The position numbers and the translations under genes were made by a program. Positions 1-12,560 of a stretch of 64,000 nucleotides of DNA are shown one piece after another. The DNA comes from Phyllostachys edulis. Its lineage: Eukaryota > Streptophyta > Magnoliopsida > Poales > Poaceae. Location of the stretch: assembly GCA_036346405.1 (NCBI GenBank), contig CM070548.1, positions 55,487,866-55,551,865 on the forward strand, read 5' to 3'. Numbering within the stretch: position 1 is the stretch's first letter; every line of letters starts with the position of its first letter. The notes beneath the pieces are model-generated. The model saw nothing but the letters and a program-made list of their open reading frames with translations, made no database searches and was not told the origin of the DNA.

Positions 1-218
1 TGTACATTTAAAGCTAGTTTTGAAATCTATTTGCAAAACCATGTTCTGGAGCTGAACTGAGCCCATAACTATTTTTAGATTAGAGCCCAGTCCAAACCAG
101 AGCTACAGAAATTTGAATCACCCTATTTGGATTTAAATTGAATTAGTTATGCATTTTTAAAGTTCATACCTTTTTCAGGTTTATAAATAAGTGCTCTTTG
201 GAAAATTCTAAAACCAAA

Positions 219-2845
219 GAGAGGGGAGGACGTGAACCGTTGATCTAAATCAAACGGCCCAAGACCTCTAGAGGAAACGCGCAAGACGCTGTGCAGGTCC
301 AGAGAACATGGGCCGTTGATCTTGGATCCAACGGTCCATGTCCTCCTGCCATCTTACAAGCAATAGTAGGGGAGGTCGTGGCCGTTGATACCGCATCCAA
401 CGAACCACAACACATGAGGGAGGACCGGGACGGTCCAGATCAAACGAGGGAGGTCCTGAACGGCTGAGATCTTCCAAAGGAAGATCTAAACTACCAAGAT
501 CTCCCCAAGGAAGATCTACATCGTCAAGACCTCACAGGGGAGGTCCTGGACGGTCCAGATGTTCCAAGGGAGGTCCTTGATGGTTCAGATCGTCTGAGGG
601 AGGACCTTGACGGTCAAGATTTACCCCGGAGGTCATGAGCGGCCGAGATGACCTCGGGAGGTCCTAAGGGAGGTCCTAACGTCGCAGACCTCCGGGGAGG
701 TCCGACGGCCATGATCGCACTGGGGAGGTCTTGGATGCTCAAGATCTCTGGGAGGAGGTGCAGGCGGCCCAGAGCCGCCGCGACGTGCTTGCTGCGCGCA
801 CGCACGCGTGCTCGAACAAGAGATTAATGCACGCGGGACAACGAGGAGGTCCGCGCGCGGGAGGATTAAATGTGCGACACGGGAGGATTAAATACATTTA
901 AGACACGCCCTTGAATACAATGATTTGAGCAATGATGAACGCATTAAACTCGGTGGATCTTTGTCCTAAAAACGACAACAGCGCCGCCGATCTTGTCCGA
1001 CAAAGACCCGAGCTCAAAGATGTCGTCATCGCCGGCGATACAGACCTCGCCGGCGACATCCAATGGTACCGTTCGGTCCGCAATAACCATGCGCACCCAA
1101 TGGACCTCCTCGACGGCGGCGACGGCCTTGAACACGGCGAGCCGAGAGGACAACGAAGGCAAGCACGGCCAAAATCAAAATGCAAAATGAAGCTCGCGCG
1201 ACAATCAAGCGTGTGCTCAAACAAACGCTCCGCAAAGAACATACATGCGGGTTCCAAGAACTAAGGGACTAACGGGAGGAGTACGGAGGTCCCGAGGTCC
1301 GAGGAGGTCGAGGAAGGAAGGACCGGTCTTGGGGAGGAAAGGTGCTCCACGGCCAAAGCTTCACTCAAGCTCCACTTTGTCCCCCTCTGCAAATGCCCAA
1401 CAAATCAAGTTAGGACTTGGTCCCAGAGGGTAGGGCACAAATAGAAGCAAGGAGAAAAGGAGGAAAACTCCAGGGACCCTTGTCCACCAAGGAGCTTCAA
1501 GCTCCAGCAATGGCGGCCAAGGAGAGCTTCGGTGGTTTAGAGCTCACAAGCACAGGGTGCAAGCAAGGGGATAATGGTGTGCAAAGGAAGCCAAGGAAAC
1601 AGTGGGGGAGGTTTTATACTTAGGGCACAGGAGGTCATAGACCACGCGTTAAGCTCATGGTGAGCTTGGCCCATGGGTCGGTCTAGGGCTTGGACAAGAT
1701 GTAAAGTTGACATGGTGACAAAGCTAGGCGGATCGAGAGAGCGAAAGTCGACACGCATTTAATGCGGTCAAGAAAGAGTTGTTAAAGGTACCAGATGCAA
1801 AGCGTGTATTAACTCATCGCCGTAGAACGCATGCGTGACCGAGGAAGGAGAAGAACAGGGGAGGTCCTTATGACCATTGGTTAAGCCTTCGGGGAGGTCC
1901 TAGCCACCGGATCCTATTTTTGAACCGTTACGCTTAAAGGACTGGGAGGAGGTCCCAGCCACACGATCTAGGATGGGGAGGTCATGGCCTCACGATTTCT
2001 TAATCTTGAATCACGCGTGGGAAAAATAGGATTAGGAGGTCCAAGGCGTTGGATCTCAATCCAACGGTGCGGACCTCCTGTGAGGTCTTAACCGCACACG
2101 AACTTAAGAGCATGAGGGGGAGGTCATGGCCTCACGATTTCCTTAATGCGAATACGCACGTGGGAAAAATAGGATTAGGAGGTCCAAGGCGTTGGATCTC
2201 AATCCAACAGTCTTGGACCTCTGTGAGGTCTTAACCGCATTACCGAACTTAAGAGCATGAGGGGAGGTCATGGCCTTTGGATTTAAATCCAAGGGCGCAC
2301 AACCAAAGGGAGGTCTTAGCGCTGCGCGCAGCGCACAAGAGGTTATGGCCATCAGATCAAGATCTAGTGGCGATGAGAGGGCAAGGGAGGTCATGGCCGT
2401 GAGATTTATATCTAACGGCTACGACCTCACGTCTTGGGAGGTCGATCAAGACAAGGCACTAGGAGGTCGTGGTCAGAGATTTTAAATCTAACGGCTACAA
2501 CACACGATGGGGAGGTTGGGTGCGCTAGATTTTGAGGGGAGGTCGTGGGCTGTTGGATCTGATCCAACGGCTACGACCTCGACAAAGTGGGAGGACCTCG
2601 CAGAGAAGGTTTGCAGAGGAGGTCGTGGCCTTAGGATTGAATCCAACGGCTACGACCTCAAGTGAGTGCAAAATGGAGGTCAAGGTGGTTTGAGCTCGCG
2701 GGGAGGTCAGGGCCATGGATTTTTGATCCAGCGGCCAAGACCTGATGAGGTGGGGAGGTCCTGGCGGTATTGACCGCGGAGGAGGTCGTGGCGGTTGGAT
2801 GTTAATCCAACGGCTACGACCTGATCAAGGTGGATAGGAGGTCTG
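219..2845. repeat. GGAGGTC-rich array of imperfect palindromes
   Basis: Dozens of GGAGGTC heptamers occur on the plus strand. Many are the left arm of a unit of about 40-47 bp in which GGAGGTCNNGGNNGTTGGAT is followed, after a few bases, by its reverse complement ending in ACGACCTCC or GGACCTCC. Clear units lie at 2034-2079, 2538-2580 and 2781-2822, and weaker ones near 221-270, 360-415, 2175-2222, 2385-2432 and 2618-2662. The array is inside the minus-strand long LTR. A similar but non-palindromic GGAGGTC-rich zone occupies the same part of the antisense LTR at 59200-61700. Confidence 0.75.
1612..1618 (-). promoter_or_regulatory. Probable LTR TATA box (minus strand)
   Basis: The minus strand reads TATAAAA within AGTATAAAACCTCC. 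It lies about 1.8 kb inside the start of the antisense LTR that ends at 3391. That agrees with the LARD and the solo LTR, which also have a TATA-like box well inside a long U3. The assignment as promoter is inferred from position and motif. Confidence 0.4.
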
Positions 2846-3396
2846 ACGCACTAAGGGAGGCGGTTGGGTTGGACCAGCTTTGCACAGCGGTTCAAGCCCA
2901 AGTCAAACCAGTTTATTTAGATTAATAAACAAGCTGAGACAAAAGAGGATTTATTTGAGATAGCAAATGAACTCCAAATTTGATGAAATTTTAACTGGAG
3001 CTTGCTGACAATGAGATTAACCTTGCATCAAATTTCCAGAGGTTATTATGCAATGCATTTTTCTCAGGAAATTCATGAAGGTTGTTCAAGGATTTGTTTT
3101 ACCTCCAAAATTTATCAAACAAGTTTTACAACTTGTGATATTTTTCAGAGGGGTCCCACATCAGTTTTAGGACCAAGGAAAATATTTTCCAAATGTTTGG
3201 CACAAGATTTAAGATAATTGGAAAAGGAGTTTGACTTTTGGTCAACAAGAGCTTTGTGCTTTTGGATTACACAACTCTTGGACTAGAATCACAGGAGAGA
3301 TTAGGGGTTTTCAAGATGTGAGAAAAAGTTTTAATTTCTACACATATAATTATACTTGAACAAACCCTGTTTATACAGTTGGGATGTTACATAAAT

Positions 3397-4535
3397 ACTC
3401 AATAAACTTGTTAATCCCATATTCACATATTGTCATTAATTACCAAAACAATTTTTAGGGGCCTAGATGCTTTTCAGTCTCTTGATCTGCATGTCTGAGA
3501 GGAAAGGGAGATGAGAAGAAGGAAGGGATGGTGGATTCAGAGTTTTTGGCTAAAATGACACTTTTTTGCAATGAAATAGCAAAAATAGCCCTTGGGGCGT
3601 GGTAGGTCCTCTTCCGTGCATTTTGAGCGCGACACCAGCGATATTTTTGTCAATTCGTTCACTGGGGAGGGAGCTATTTTTGCTATTTCGCCTCAGAACA
3701 ATGTCATTTTAGAAATTGAATTGGTGGATAGGGAGAGGAAAGGGATGCAAAGACATGTGTGTTACCTGATAAGAGAGATGTGGCAGCGAGACAATCCTCA
3801 TGAGCTCTCCATGGCAACCATGGTGATGGTGGTGGGCGTGAAGTGTGGGAAGGAAGGAGATAGAGGGGTGACCTTAACCAGAAAAGTTAGAGAATCTTTT
3901 GGCATTGTAGCGTACCAAATAACTATGGAGTTCTTTTTCCCCGTCACACTTGTAGCAAAAAACTATGTGGGAAAACCTTCTAAATTCGTCTAAGGAACCA
4001 TGGCAGCCTAAGCCTAGTAAAATACCAAACGCCTACCTAAGGAGCTGTGACATGCCTAAGCTTAGGCGTGACAACCTTAGTAGTGAACCAAATAAGCCCT
4101 TCGTCATGTCGTGGGTGCATGCATGAATTGGGACGGTGAAGCAAGCCAATCACTTGTCCCATGCATAAAGCCACTTTCTCGGTGTTCTTAGCATCTTTAT
4201 TCCTTAGGAGCCCAGAAATGCTCCAAGGGCATCCACAGATGATTGTATCTAAACTTGTATCTGGGATGAGAGAGAACAACCACTTCAATAATGGACTCCT
4301 TTTTTTCTTTGTTTTGTTCAATAACTCCAAGTATAGTATGCGTGCCATTTTGGTTGGCCTTGGAGAGCCTTCCACCAATGCTTGAGGGTCCATTTGGAAT
4401 AGAGGAATTTTGGAGGAAAAGTATAGGGATCTCTGTTCCTATAAAATGGCTACATTTGGCCCGTTTGGAACAAAAGAAACATCGATTCCTTTCCTCTGGA
4501 ATGCTATTGCTAGCTTACGATATCACAGGAAAACA
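3397..4535. other. Intergenic DNA between two long LTRs
   Basis: No gene is recognised. The stretch holds the inverted-repeat element at 3551-3711 and, from about 4386 to 4540, a segment starting with a GGGTCCATTTGGAAT-type end. That end is common to grass MITEs and resembles, in reverse, the end near 10210-10225. Open frames at 3592-3993 and 4037-4393 have no recognisable domain and are probably chance frames. Confidence 0.5.
3551..3711. mobile_element. Small MITE-like inverted-repeat element
   Basis: The left arm reads AAAATGACACTTTTTTGCAATGAAATAGCAAAAATAGC and the right arm is its diverged reverse complement, ending GACATTGTTCT...TGTCATTTTA. The two arms of about 40 bp enclose roughly 80 bp. 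It is flanked by TA-rich sequence, but no clear target duplication could be fixed. It codes for nothing. Confidence 0.55.
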
Positions 4536-5370
4536 AAAATTGTCACATCCCCAAGTTTATAAATGTTAATTAGTATGCATCTCTTCCGCATGCATCATGT
4601 TTTATAAAATTTTGCATATTTATTGCACTAGGAAAATCTCAAACAAGTGTTAGACCTACACTTCAAAATTGAACTCCAAAAGAAATCTTGAACAAAACCT
4701 TATGCTAATCCTCTAGAAATAATTTATTCAAATACTTTAATAATTATCAAGAATTAATATAATTTTTCCCAAATTTTTGGGATTGGTTTCAACCCTCAGA
4801 AAATTCAGACACAATTCAATGACCTATTCTAAGTTTGAATTTAAAAAATATATCTTTAACAGTAAGGTTTAATAATTTTTATGGACGCTAGACCTTCCCA
4901 AGAACACCTCTGAATTATTTCAGGATTTTAGGAAATTTATTTCTGTTTTTAAGGCCTTGGTCAAAGTAGAGGAAACAATTTAAATCTCAGTCAAACCTTA
5001 GACCTAACCAGCGCGCACTGTTCCTCAGGCTCGAGTCTGACTCGGCGAGCTGATTCGGTCGAATAAACTAAATGCACCTCGCGCGAGCCATCCGATTAAA
5101 ACTCGACAGACTAGATCCCGTAACTGTTCGGACCAATCCAAACCTCCCATCTAATATGAGCCGTCCAGCCAAGATCGAACGGTCCTCATGAACTCACTTA
5201 ACCGGACACGGGCGCGTGCACGTGAGTCACTGCCACGCCGGGTCCACCTGTCGGATCCATCTCTTTCCTTTCGCTGGCGCACTCACAGAGCTCCTTCGCC
5301 ACTCGGCCATGAGCTCCTGCGGCACTCCGTCAACGGCGTCAATCCACCGCCTGTTTTGACCAACCCAGTG

Positions 5371-5378
5371 CATAAAAA
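5371..5378 (+). promoter_or_regulatory. Possible LTR TATA-like box
   Basis: CATAAAAA precedes a CT-rich stretch about 830 bp inside the solo LTR. The position suits a promoter at the U3/R border, but the motif alone is weak. Confidence 0.3.
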
Positions 5379-8300
5379 CCCTGCAAACCCTAATGTCTCC
5401 TCACTTCTCCTCTTTTCGACCAAGGAGAAGGAGGTTCACATCTGCTCCTCACTCGGGTAAGCCTCCACCGGGTGGTACCTTTCGACTCTATGATCACCCC
5501 CGTGTCCATTTTTGCTAATGCTAGCTTCTCTCGTTGCTTGTAGCTCTCGGACCACCGTGGTGCCATAGCAAGCTCTAGAGCATGCTCCCGTGGAAACCAC
5601 CGTGTCAATCTTCACTTCCGGGAGGTATTGTCCTATGCCTTCCGCGTCATCTCGTGCCATTTAGCATGACAATGAGAACCCCTCAATCAATGTTGATAAT
5701 GCATGACAGGGTTGCGGTGGATCGAAGTTTTCCTCTTTTCGGCCGAAAAACCAACCCTTCGTCTCCCACTTTGATCCGTTAAGTCTTTCATCGATACCGC
5801 GCTACTGGAGCATCCTTATGTGGTCTGTGAGCTATCACTACCACTCATTCCTCTCCGTTTTGCTCAGAATCTTCTCTCCACGTTGAAGCTCGCCACCACC
5901 GTGGACCTCAACGACGACCAGCCATCTCCGACCAGCTCCTCTTCTCTCCGACCTTCAGGTAGCCTCCTTATAGTCTGTATATGCTTGGGCACCTGCTTCT
6001 TTGAATGCTGCGGAGCTTATTTGTGCTGTGCATGGTTGTTGTAGTTGTAGCGCCGCCCATCTTCAGCTAGCCGCCGCTACGGGCCACCTCAGACGTCGCC
6101 GCCACTTCCATTCGGTGCACAACACTATTGCGCACCTATCCCAGTCCTTGGTCGGCTTCGCCACAGCGTGTAGCGCCAGCGAGCCACTGGGCAAGCAAAC
6201 GGGCGCGTTGTCAGACGTCGACCGACACTGTAGCAAGATCATTAGATGTAAATGGCTACGATTAGCGTTAAGTACTGTCTTAACGTGTTAATGTGCCCCT
6301 TACACGCGGGCCCTGTGCACAAAAAATGGCGAGGGTTAAACAAAGCTGTTGAATGGCTGACGAGTGGGCCCAGCCACTTAAGCGCGTGCGCAGTGCGTAT
6401 GCACGCGTGGACTAAGTCCAGTGAGCCGTGCCACTGACAGCGGGTCCCACTTGTCAGTTCGGAATTTTTAAATCAGAAGTAAAATGGAAAACACACTATT
6501 CCCGGGCCCACTGGTCAGTGACTATGGCTAGCATAGTGCCCGGTAAGAAAAGTAGTAATTGCTTTAGGAAATTCGAAATCCATTAATTTACCTACTGAAA
6601 AATATGTATAACTTCAAAAATACATAACTATTTCTTCTCAACTCCAAAATGGGTGAAACCAGTTCTGATAATTTTCATTTTTAATGAACTTTTTATTAAA
6701 ATTGGTTCAAACTTGTCTCTATAGCAGAGAATATACTTTTGGAAAGTGATCCATAAACCTATTATTTTTACAATAGAAAAATGCTAAAAACTTTAAAAAT
6801 ACATAACTAATTCATAAAGACTCCAAATAAGATGAACCCAGATATTTTATACTTTTAATAATATTCTCTAATTATCCATATAATCCTTGTATCTCCCATT
6901 GCTCTGCAAAGTTTGACCAAATAATTAAATTGCATGAACTTTAACATATCGAAACCTGAAATTCAAATTGCTATAACTTTCACATAATAACTCTAAGTAG
7001 AATAATTCTTTCACCTAAATTCATCTAAAATCATACACTAGACACGGTAGAAAAATCATGTATTTTTTAGCACATTGATTTTTGAGGTATTTCTCGGTGT
7101 TTATCGATATCGTTTTTCTCTAGATTCCGAAGCGATTGATATTGACTCCTACGCTACTGAGAGTGAGCAGTTGATCTACTAGTAAGGCAAGCATCATTTG
7201 AACTTTCTTTTGCATCATATTTGATCCCAGTTTTGATAAGATAGTGCAATGATAATTGCTTGCATGCTTATTTTGCTATGTCGCTATTTTTGTGATGTGT
7301 AGTTAGTTATATCCTATTCATTGAGGTTATCCTTGAATTTATTTCAGTACCACATGCCTAAGATAGGTTGTGTGAATTATTGTACGGTTCTGCTTAGCCA
7401 TGCAAGTCTAGAACGGTAGTTTGATTGTCGGGATTAACCTGACAATTATGGGAGAAATATACTTTCTTATATTTTTTTCATTTCAGATCTTCATATCTGT
7501 TTTATGAGTTAAACTTTGTCATTTTAAATGAGTTTTGAGGTCTAGACAAATGGTTGCTAGTGAGGGTGCCTTCGTGCACAAGATTGGGTATGTGGTTGAA
7601 TTGTCCGGACCAACAAGGACCGAACTTTGGTAATATCGTTAATTCAAGTACACTTGTGCTACCACACGCGGGATATGGGTACCATACGGTTAAGTAGAGG
7701 GAAGGTTATATTGTGTTACATCCCATGGTGGTGTAAGGCCGGGCACTTGTGTTGATCATTTATCCGTAGGAGCCGATGTAATGTTCTATAGCATGCAAGG
7801 GAGCACCAATTTTTAATCTGTGCATTGCATCGGTATTTCCAATACAACTTGTGAGCCGCTTAGCAAGTGCTATCAGTCGCTTGTACTAAGTAAGGGAACA
7901 TCTTACAATGGGGACTTAGCCCAATAAGATTTTCTTGCCAAAAATGACCGTATCTCGATTCTTCCCGGCCGGCATACCTAAGGAAGTGTGCTATTTTCAG
8001 AGGCATCTGGAGGCTTACGGGCTAATCGAGTCGTGTGGGTAAAGTAGTACACCTCTGCAGAGATAAATCTATTCGAATTGTCGTGTCTGCGGTTATGGAC
8101 GATCGCTTGCGTTCGATAGTTACTATTGTTAGACTTTGAAGTATTTTTATGGGTTCAAATTGGTATTCGGTATGAACGGGTGTTCATGCATTTTAGTATA
8201 TCAAAGTGGGCTGCCACTTTGGTGGTTGTTTGATCAATATGTTTACCTTTGTATTACTTTATCACATGATTTACTTCTACTTTAAACCTGTTTTTTTTTT

Positions 8301-8430
8301 TAATGGCAGTTGATAAACTAGTATGTGTAGGTTGAGAAAATTGTTGCGTTTTTTGTAAAACTAAAGCCACTAAGGCCATCCTTTGAATATTCACTATGCA
8401 TAACTAATTTTATCTTTGTGTAAGACTTGC

Positions 8431-8448
8431 GAGTACAACTTTGTACTC
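8431..8448 (+). repeat. Conserved LTR inverted repeat GAGTACA...TGTACTC
   Basis: Two perfect 7-bp arms (8431-8437 and 8442-8448) are separated by four bases and preceded by ACTTGC. The same core appears in four other LTR copies in this window: 49366-49383, 56794-56811, and in reverse at 43388-43405 and 57677-57695. In the RNA it would form a short hairpin. Confidence 0.7.
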
Positions 8449-9474
8449 AACTAGTTTGTCTACTGGTTCCAGGTATGGAAGACTGTGAGCCCGCTGAGCT
8501 TGTGAGTGTCGATTTAGGCGACACTGACGAGTAGTGCTATCATTTAACTCTTAGTCGGTTGCCGATGGGTTATGGGGCATATCATGCTGGACTTTTGGTT
8601 TATTTGCCTGTTTCTGCTGCTACTTTATGATCTTATTTGAATTTGGCCAGTCGGCCACTTGTAATAGTTGCAAACTTGAACTACTTGATGTATGTCTTTT
8701 GAACTATTAATATATGAATGTTGCATGGATGTGATCAATGTTGTATGTGAGTTTGGGTATGTTGGTCGCTGATCTTGGGACCAACATGACCCCATGCTCA
8801 CTGTTCATGGATTCCATTTTAACTCACTAAGTGTGGTCTTTGATTGTTTTGAAAACTGATAATCATGCAGTACTCGCAGACGAGCAGTACGTATGATCAC
8901 CGGAGCTTTAATTTCAGTAGAGACCTCTCACTTAGATGGAGTTAACTTAAAATCCATTAACTTGAGGCCCAGAGTTATCTCCATAAGACCGAAATAGCCT
9001 CAGTCTTGCGGGAATAACCCAGGGGTCCTCACAAAAATCCACTTTGACCTCTTGTTTTCTCTTCCTTCACGTAGGCCCGAGGTAGACGACAGCAGAGAGG
9101 GAGAGGAGGCGGGAAGGTAGGAGCAGGGATAGGGCAGAGAGTGGCTGACGAAAGCTCGTGCCTGCTCTCGCCACGCTTGGCGACCCGTGGCTGCCTGTCC
9201 CCTCTTGTTGCTTGATCTCGTTGGAGCTTGCTCCCGCCGTGCCCCGATGACCACCCCCTCCGTCGGATCCATGCCCTTGCCGCCGGATCTAGACCCTCCA
9301 CTGCGCCATGGATCGAGGATGGATGCTGCAGCTGCGCCATAGATCGAGGACGGTCACCATCGCCACACCATCCATGGGGTTGAATTGAGTACATACGCCA
9401 CCGTGTGCCGCCGTAGATCGACGGAGGCGACGGATAGAGGAGGTGCGTGGTGGAGAGAGGAATGGGCGGAGACC

Positions 9475-9500
<26 letters not shown>
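9475..9500. repeat. GA microsatellite
   Basis: Thirteen perfect GA units are followed by a purine-rich GGGAGGAGG stretch. Confidence 0.9.
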
Positions 9501-9506
<6 letters not shown>

Positions 9507-9640
9507 AGGAGGAAGCATGATGTGTGGTGGAGGCCGTTCGGTCAGTCTAGGAGGAATCAATGATGAGTGGGGCCTTCGGTTCAATGGTCCCATTTGTCAT
9601 TGGTTTGTAACTAAAAAAATGTACGAATTTTTTGATAAAA

Positions 9641-10025
9641 ATTAAGGTTCGTCTATACAAGATTTGACTGTTTTCTCAGCCTAAAACAATCAAATTTTAG
9701 TTCATTTACAACTTTATTATACATAAATTACAATAATTTATTTATGTAATTTTTGTTCTTGGTCAATGTAATTATTATCGAAAGTCTTAATAACTCATAT
9801 TTTCATCACATGATTCAAAATCTAACATATATTTTGAGATATTGAGCAAAAACAAAGACAAAAAATAAAATTCTATACCGACAAAAAATACGGCAATGTG
9901 GTGAACCCGTTATGTTCCGAAAAAAATCATAATAAATTCGGATCCAAATCATCATATGAGAAGAAGTGTAAATCTTAAAGCACATCGAACGTATGAAAAT
10001 TTAACTATTTTGACAAAAGAAAACT
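9641..10025 (-). repeat. Dispersed repeat, copy 1 (reverse of 38740-39345)
   Basis: The reverse complement aligns along most of its length with 38740-39345. Shared landmarks are ATCCGAATTTATTATGATTT, GGGTTCACC...TTGCCGTATTTT and TAATTACA...ACATAAATAA. Both copies end in a hairpin: here the arms are about 9660-9674 and 9683-9698, diverged from perfect pairing. No coding capacity is seen. It is probably a non-autonomous DNA element, but its superfamily was not determined. Confidence 0.55.
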
Positions 10026-11462
10026 GTCGAATGTTGTTTACCAAATCTCTAAAAATTATGTACAAAATTCACGCGTTCTCGGTTCCTGCGTTCCAAATGC
10101 CACTTCCTATATTTTTCCTATGTTTTAGGATCCTTTGTTTTGCCATTGCATTCATATACCTTTGACCTTTCCTCTGTTTTTCTCGATTCCTCTGTTTTCT
10201 ATTCCCGTGTTCCAAACAGACCCGAATGTGAAAATGTTCGCAGATTAGTAAAGGACGCAGGCCGGACACCAGCAGCAGGCACGTACGCGAGTTCGCCTAT
10301 AACTTTGCATCTGGTTCGATGCAGCCGGGTTGAAGCAAAGCACGCATGCACGCAAGCGAAGCATACATGTAAACCCCGCAAGCAAGCGAAGCATATATGT
10401 TAGGAGGACCAGTATGCGTCTTGCGAGCTGCGAGCTGCGAGCTGCAGCTAGCCCGGAAGCTAGGAGGGCAGCGTCCACCTGACGTAACGTAGTGCGTGCA
10501 TAATATAAACTTCCTCCCGTCCCGACTGGGCGCGCGCCTTTGGATCGATCTTCCCCTACTTAATTACATGATGCGCCTTGCTGATCCCGAAGGTGCATGC
10601 TCTGGATCCAACTTCGGCCGCATGCACGCATCCTACTTCGGTGCTTCCTGCAACCTCCCCACGCACTAGCTGCCAGGTAATTAATTATATTTCGGCCAAA
10701 TTTTCCAAGATTAGATCACATCTGTGGCTATTACTCGACATGAAATATTATCTCGTCTTTACGCGTTTCAACGAGGAGATGGAGTGGCTGTCCCCCTTTT
10801 TTCTCTCTCATCGGCAGCGGACGCTCGCATCGGCATCTACTCAATCTCTTGCTCCCAGGCCAGGACAATTCGCCCAGGTCTGAGGACACGAGCTCCTCTA
10901 AGCAATAATTGGCAACACCTACCCACCATTACTCTCGTACTGTGCGCCTCCTCGCCCACTGCTGCTGTCCTGTCCTGTCCTGCGTTCCTTCTATACCATG
11001 CATCACTAACCATGGAGCTCCCGTTCCTCCTTGACTCCATGCTCCCGGCCCCACTCCATTCCTTCTTCCTCCCAATCCCACGGCGGAGCTCCCGCCGCGA
11101 GGGCCTTTCCGGCCGGACGTACGCGCTGGCATGCACATCTCATGACCCGTAAGTCTATTCATTAGCAAACACAGAGATTTAGGGGTCTTCCGGCCGGAGC
11201 AATCGATAAGCCATCCCGGTAACTTCACTCTATCACGCCGACTTAACTTTCGGTTTCCTCGATCGTCTCGTCTTCGAAGTACCACCTCCACCTCTTGCAC
11301 TAGGGTTAATTGGTTGTTTTGCACACTGAGCTGAGGAGCTACTGGGTCCGTACGTTAATCCATGTAGTGCAATTAAGCTAACATTTTTTTTTACAATGTA
11401 TAGCGTACGTATTTCAGCCTTGATTAGCTTGATATGCGCGCCCCATTATTTGGAACACTTGT
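10026..11462. other. Intergenic DNA without a recognised gene
   Basis: The segment holds a MITE-like end (ATTCCCGTGTTCCAAACAG, near 10201), short direct repeats of GCGAGCT (about 10422-10450) and CAAGCGAAGCATA (near 10355 and 10383), and GC-rich sequence of low repetitiveness. The longest open frame, 10724-11152, has no domain I recognise, and no exon structure could be supported. It could include the flank of a host gene. Confidence 0.4.
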
Positions 11463-11464
11463 TA

Positions 11465-11748
11465 CTCCCTCCGTTTTTTTACAAGGGGTATTTTGGTTAA
11501 GCACCGGATTAAGGAGGTCATCAAACCAAGAAATTACTAGAGGGAAATGCGACCATTGTATCTATGGTGTTAATGTCTTGGGAATTAGAGAAAAAATAGT
11601 GTGAGTGAGTGTTTACTCATAAATATTGAAGAGTGGGAATATAAATAAGGGCAAAAGAGAGAAAATGATATTAAAGTCGTATGCAAACCTTATATCTTGA
11701 AATAAAAATAGAAAAACTATATGTCTTATATTTTGCAAACGGAGGGAG
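11465..11748. mobile_element. Stowaway MITE
   Basis: The terminal inverted repeats read CTCCCTCCGT on the left and ACGGAGGGAG on the right. A TA lies on each side (11463-11464 and 11749-11750), as expected of Tc1/mariner-derived Stowaway elements. The 284-bp interior is AT-rich and non-coding. Confidence 0.9.
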
Positions 11749-12560
11749 TACTGGAGGAGAGATGAATTTTAGATACAAGCCATTTAAAGCTTGTTACTAA
11801 AGGCCCCACAACAAATTTATTGCTACATGAATCCCTCATCTACAATGGGCGCACAAAACCCGTTTTCTAATAACAAGCTCCCTCCAATAGTCTATTTAGC
11901 TAACTTGTATTCTATGTTGGTCTGAGTGCTAACTCGTTACTCATGCAATTTAACAAGTGAAAAGCACTATTGGGAGTGCCATGAGATACAATACGTTGGA
12001 GATGTTGTCTCCTTAGTTGTATATTGATGGTACAGATATTTTTAAACAAATAATTCTTATCCACACAAGGAATTCTTATCCACGCAAGGAATCCATAAAG
12101 GTGACAAGTATCGATGCAGGACCACCAGTCCACCATATTCATTCGCATCTGCTTCCGCGGAATCTAAGCGAAGTGCGCGCAAGCACAGGCTATTTTGCAT
12201 ATTCTGAATTCCAAAATAAAAGCAAAACTGAGAGCGCCTATGCATAACTTAGTGGTAGAGCACAGTGTTATGGTGGTTAAGATACTGAGTTCAAAACTAT
12301 GTATACTCATATAAATCAATGGTATAGTTTCCCGTGCTTTTTCCGAAAAGCTAATTTGGGTCAATTTGTAGTTGCTATTCTATGCTTATTTTCAAAGGAA
12401 TAGTGGAAAAGCAGTTGTGAGAAATCTATTATCGTATTTGGCAAATCGGATCAAATTTTAATAAATTTTCCTGTCCAACGGTTGACCCTTCCATATTTCT
12501 TCTCACATGGCAATGCACGACCGTGACGCCTTTTCTTCTCCTAGGATGGTAGATATGTGA

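Larger units (their letters stand above)
1..3391 (-). mobile_element. Long LTR on the minus strand, truncated by the window edge
   Basis: The right boundary reads, on the minus strand, TGTAACATCCCAACTG. This is the same kind of LTR start as the LARD at 45171 (TGTAACAGCCC) and the solo LTR at 4541 (TGTCACATCC). Most of the body is a GGAGGTC-rich array. A minus-strand TATA box lies near 1612-1618, which would make 3391 down to about 1600 the U3 region. The other end lies left of the window, so whether this is a solo LTR or part of a full element cannot be judged. The five bases after the boundary (TAAAT, 3392-3396) would be the target duplication. Many short open frames cross it, but none resembles a retroelement protein. 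Confidence 0.65.
4541..9033 (+). mobile_element. Complete solo LTR, about 4.5 kb, of a Tekay-like long-LTR family
   Basis: The element starts TGTCACATCCCC and ends GGGGTCCTCACA, matching in style the LARD LTR (start TGTAACAGCCC, end GGGGTCTCACA). It is flanked by perfect 5-bp target duplications AAAAT at 4536-4540 and 9034-9038. It shares blocks with the LARD LTR, for example TTCTTTCACCTAAATTCATC near 7005, and the GAGTACA...TGTACTC inverted repeat at 8431-8448. A TATA-like CATAAAAA at 5371 may be the promoter. No primer site or internal region follows, so it is a solo LTR, the usual product of recombination between the two LTRs of one element. It encodes no protein. Confidence 0.85.

Noticed and set aside
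932..1264. Open frames near 900-1260 on both strands as a possible gene
   Set aside because: Frames overlap on both strands, show no domain, and lie inside the antisense LTR.
219..2845. GGAGG motifs as ribosome binding sites of a bacterial operon
   Set aside because: They are not followed by genes, occur in a palindromic array, and all other content is plant nuclear transposon DNA.
9029..9394. Minus-strand open frame right of the solo LTR
   Set aside because: It has no recognisable domain and overlaps another frame of similar length. It is GC-rich sequence without splice or promoter support.
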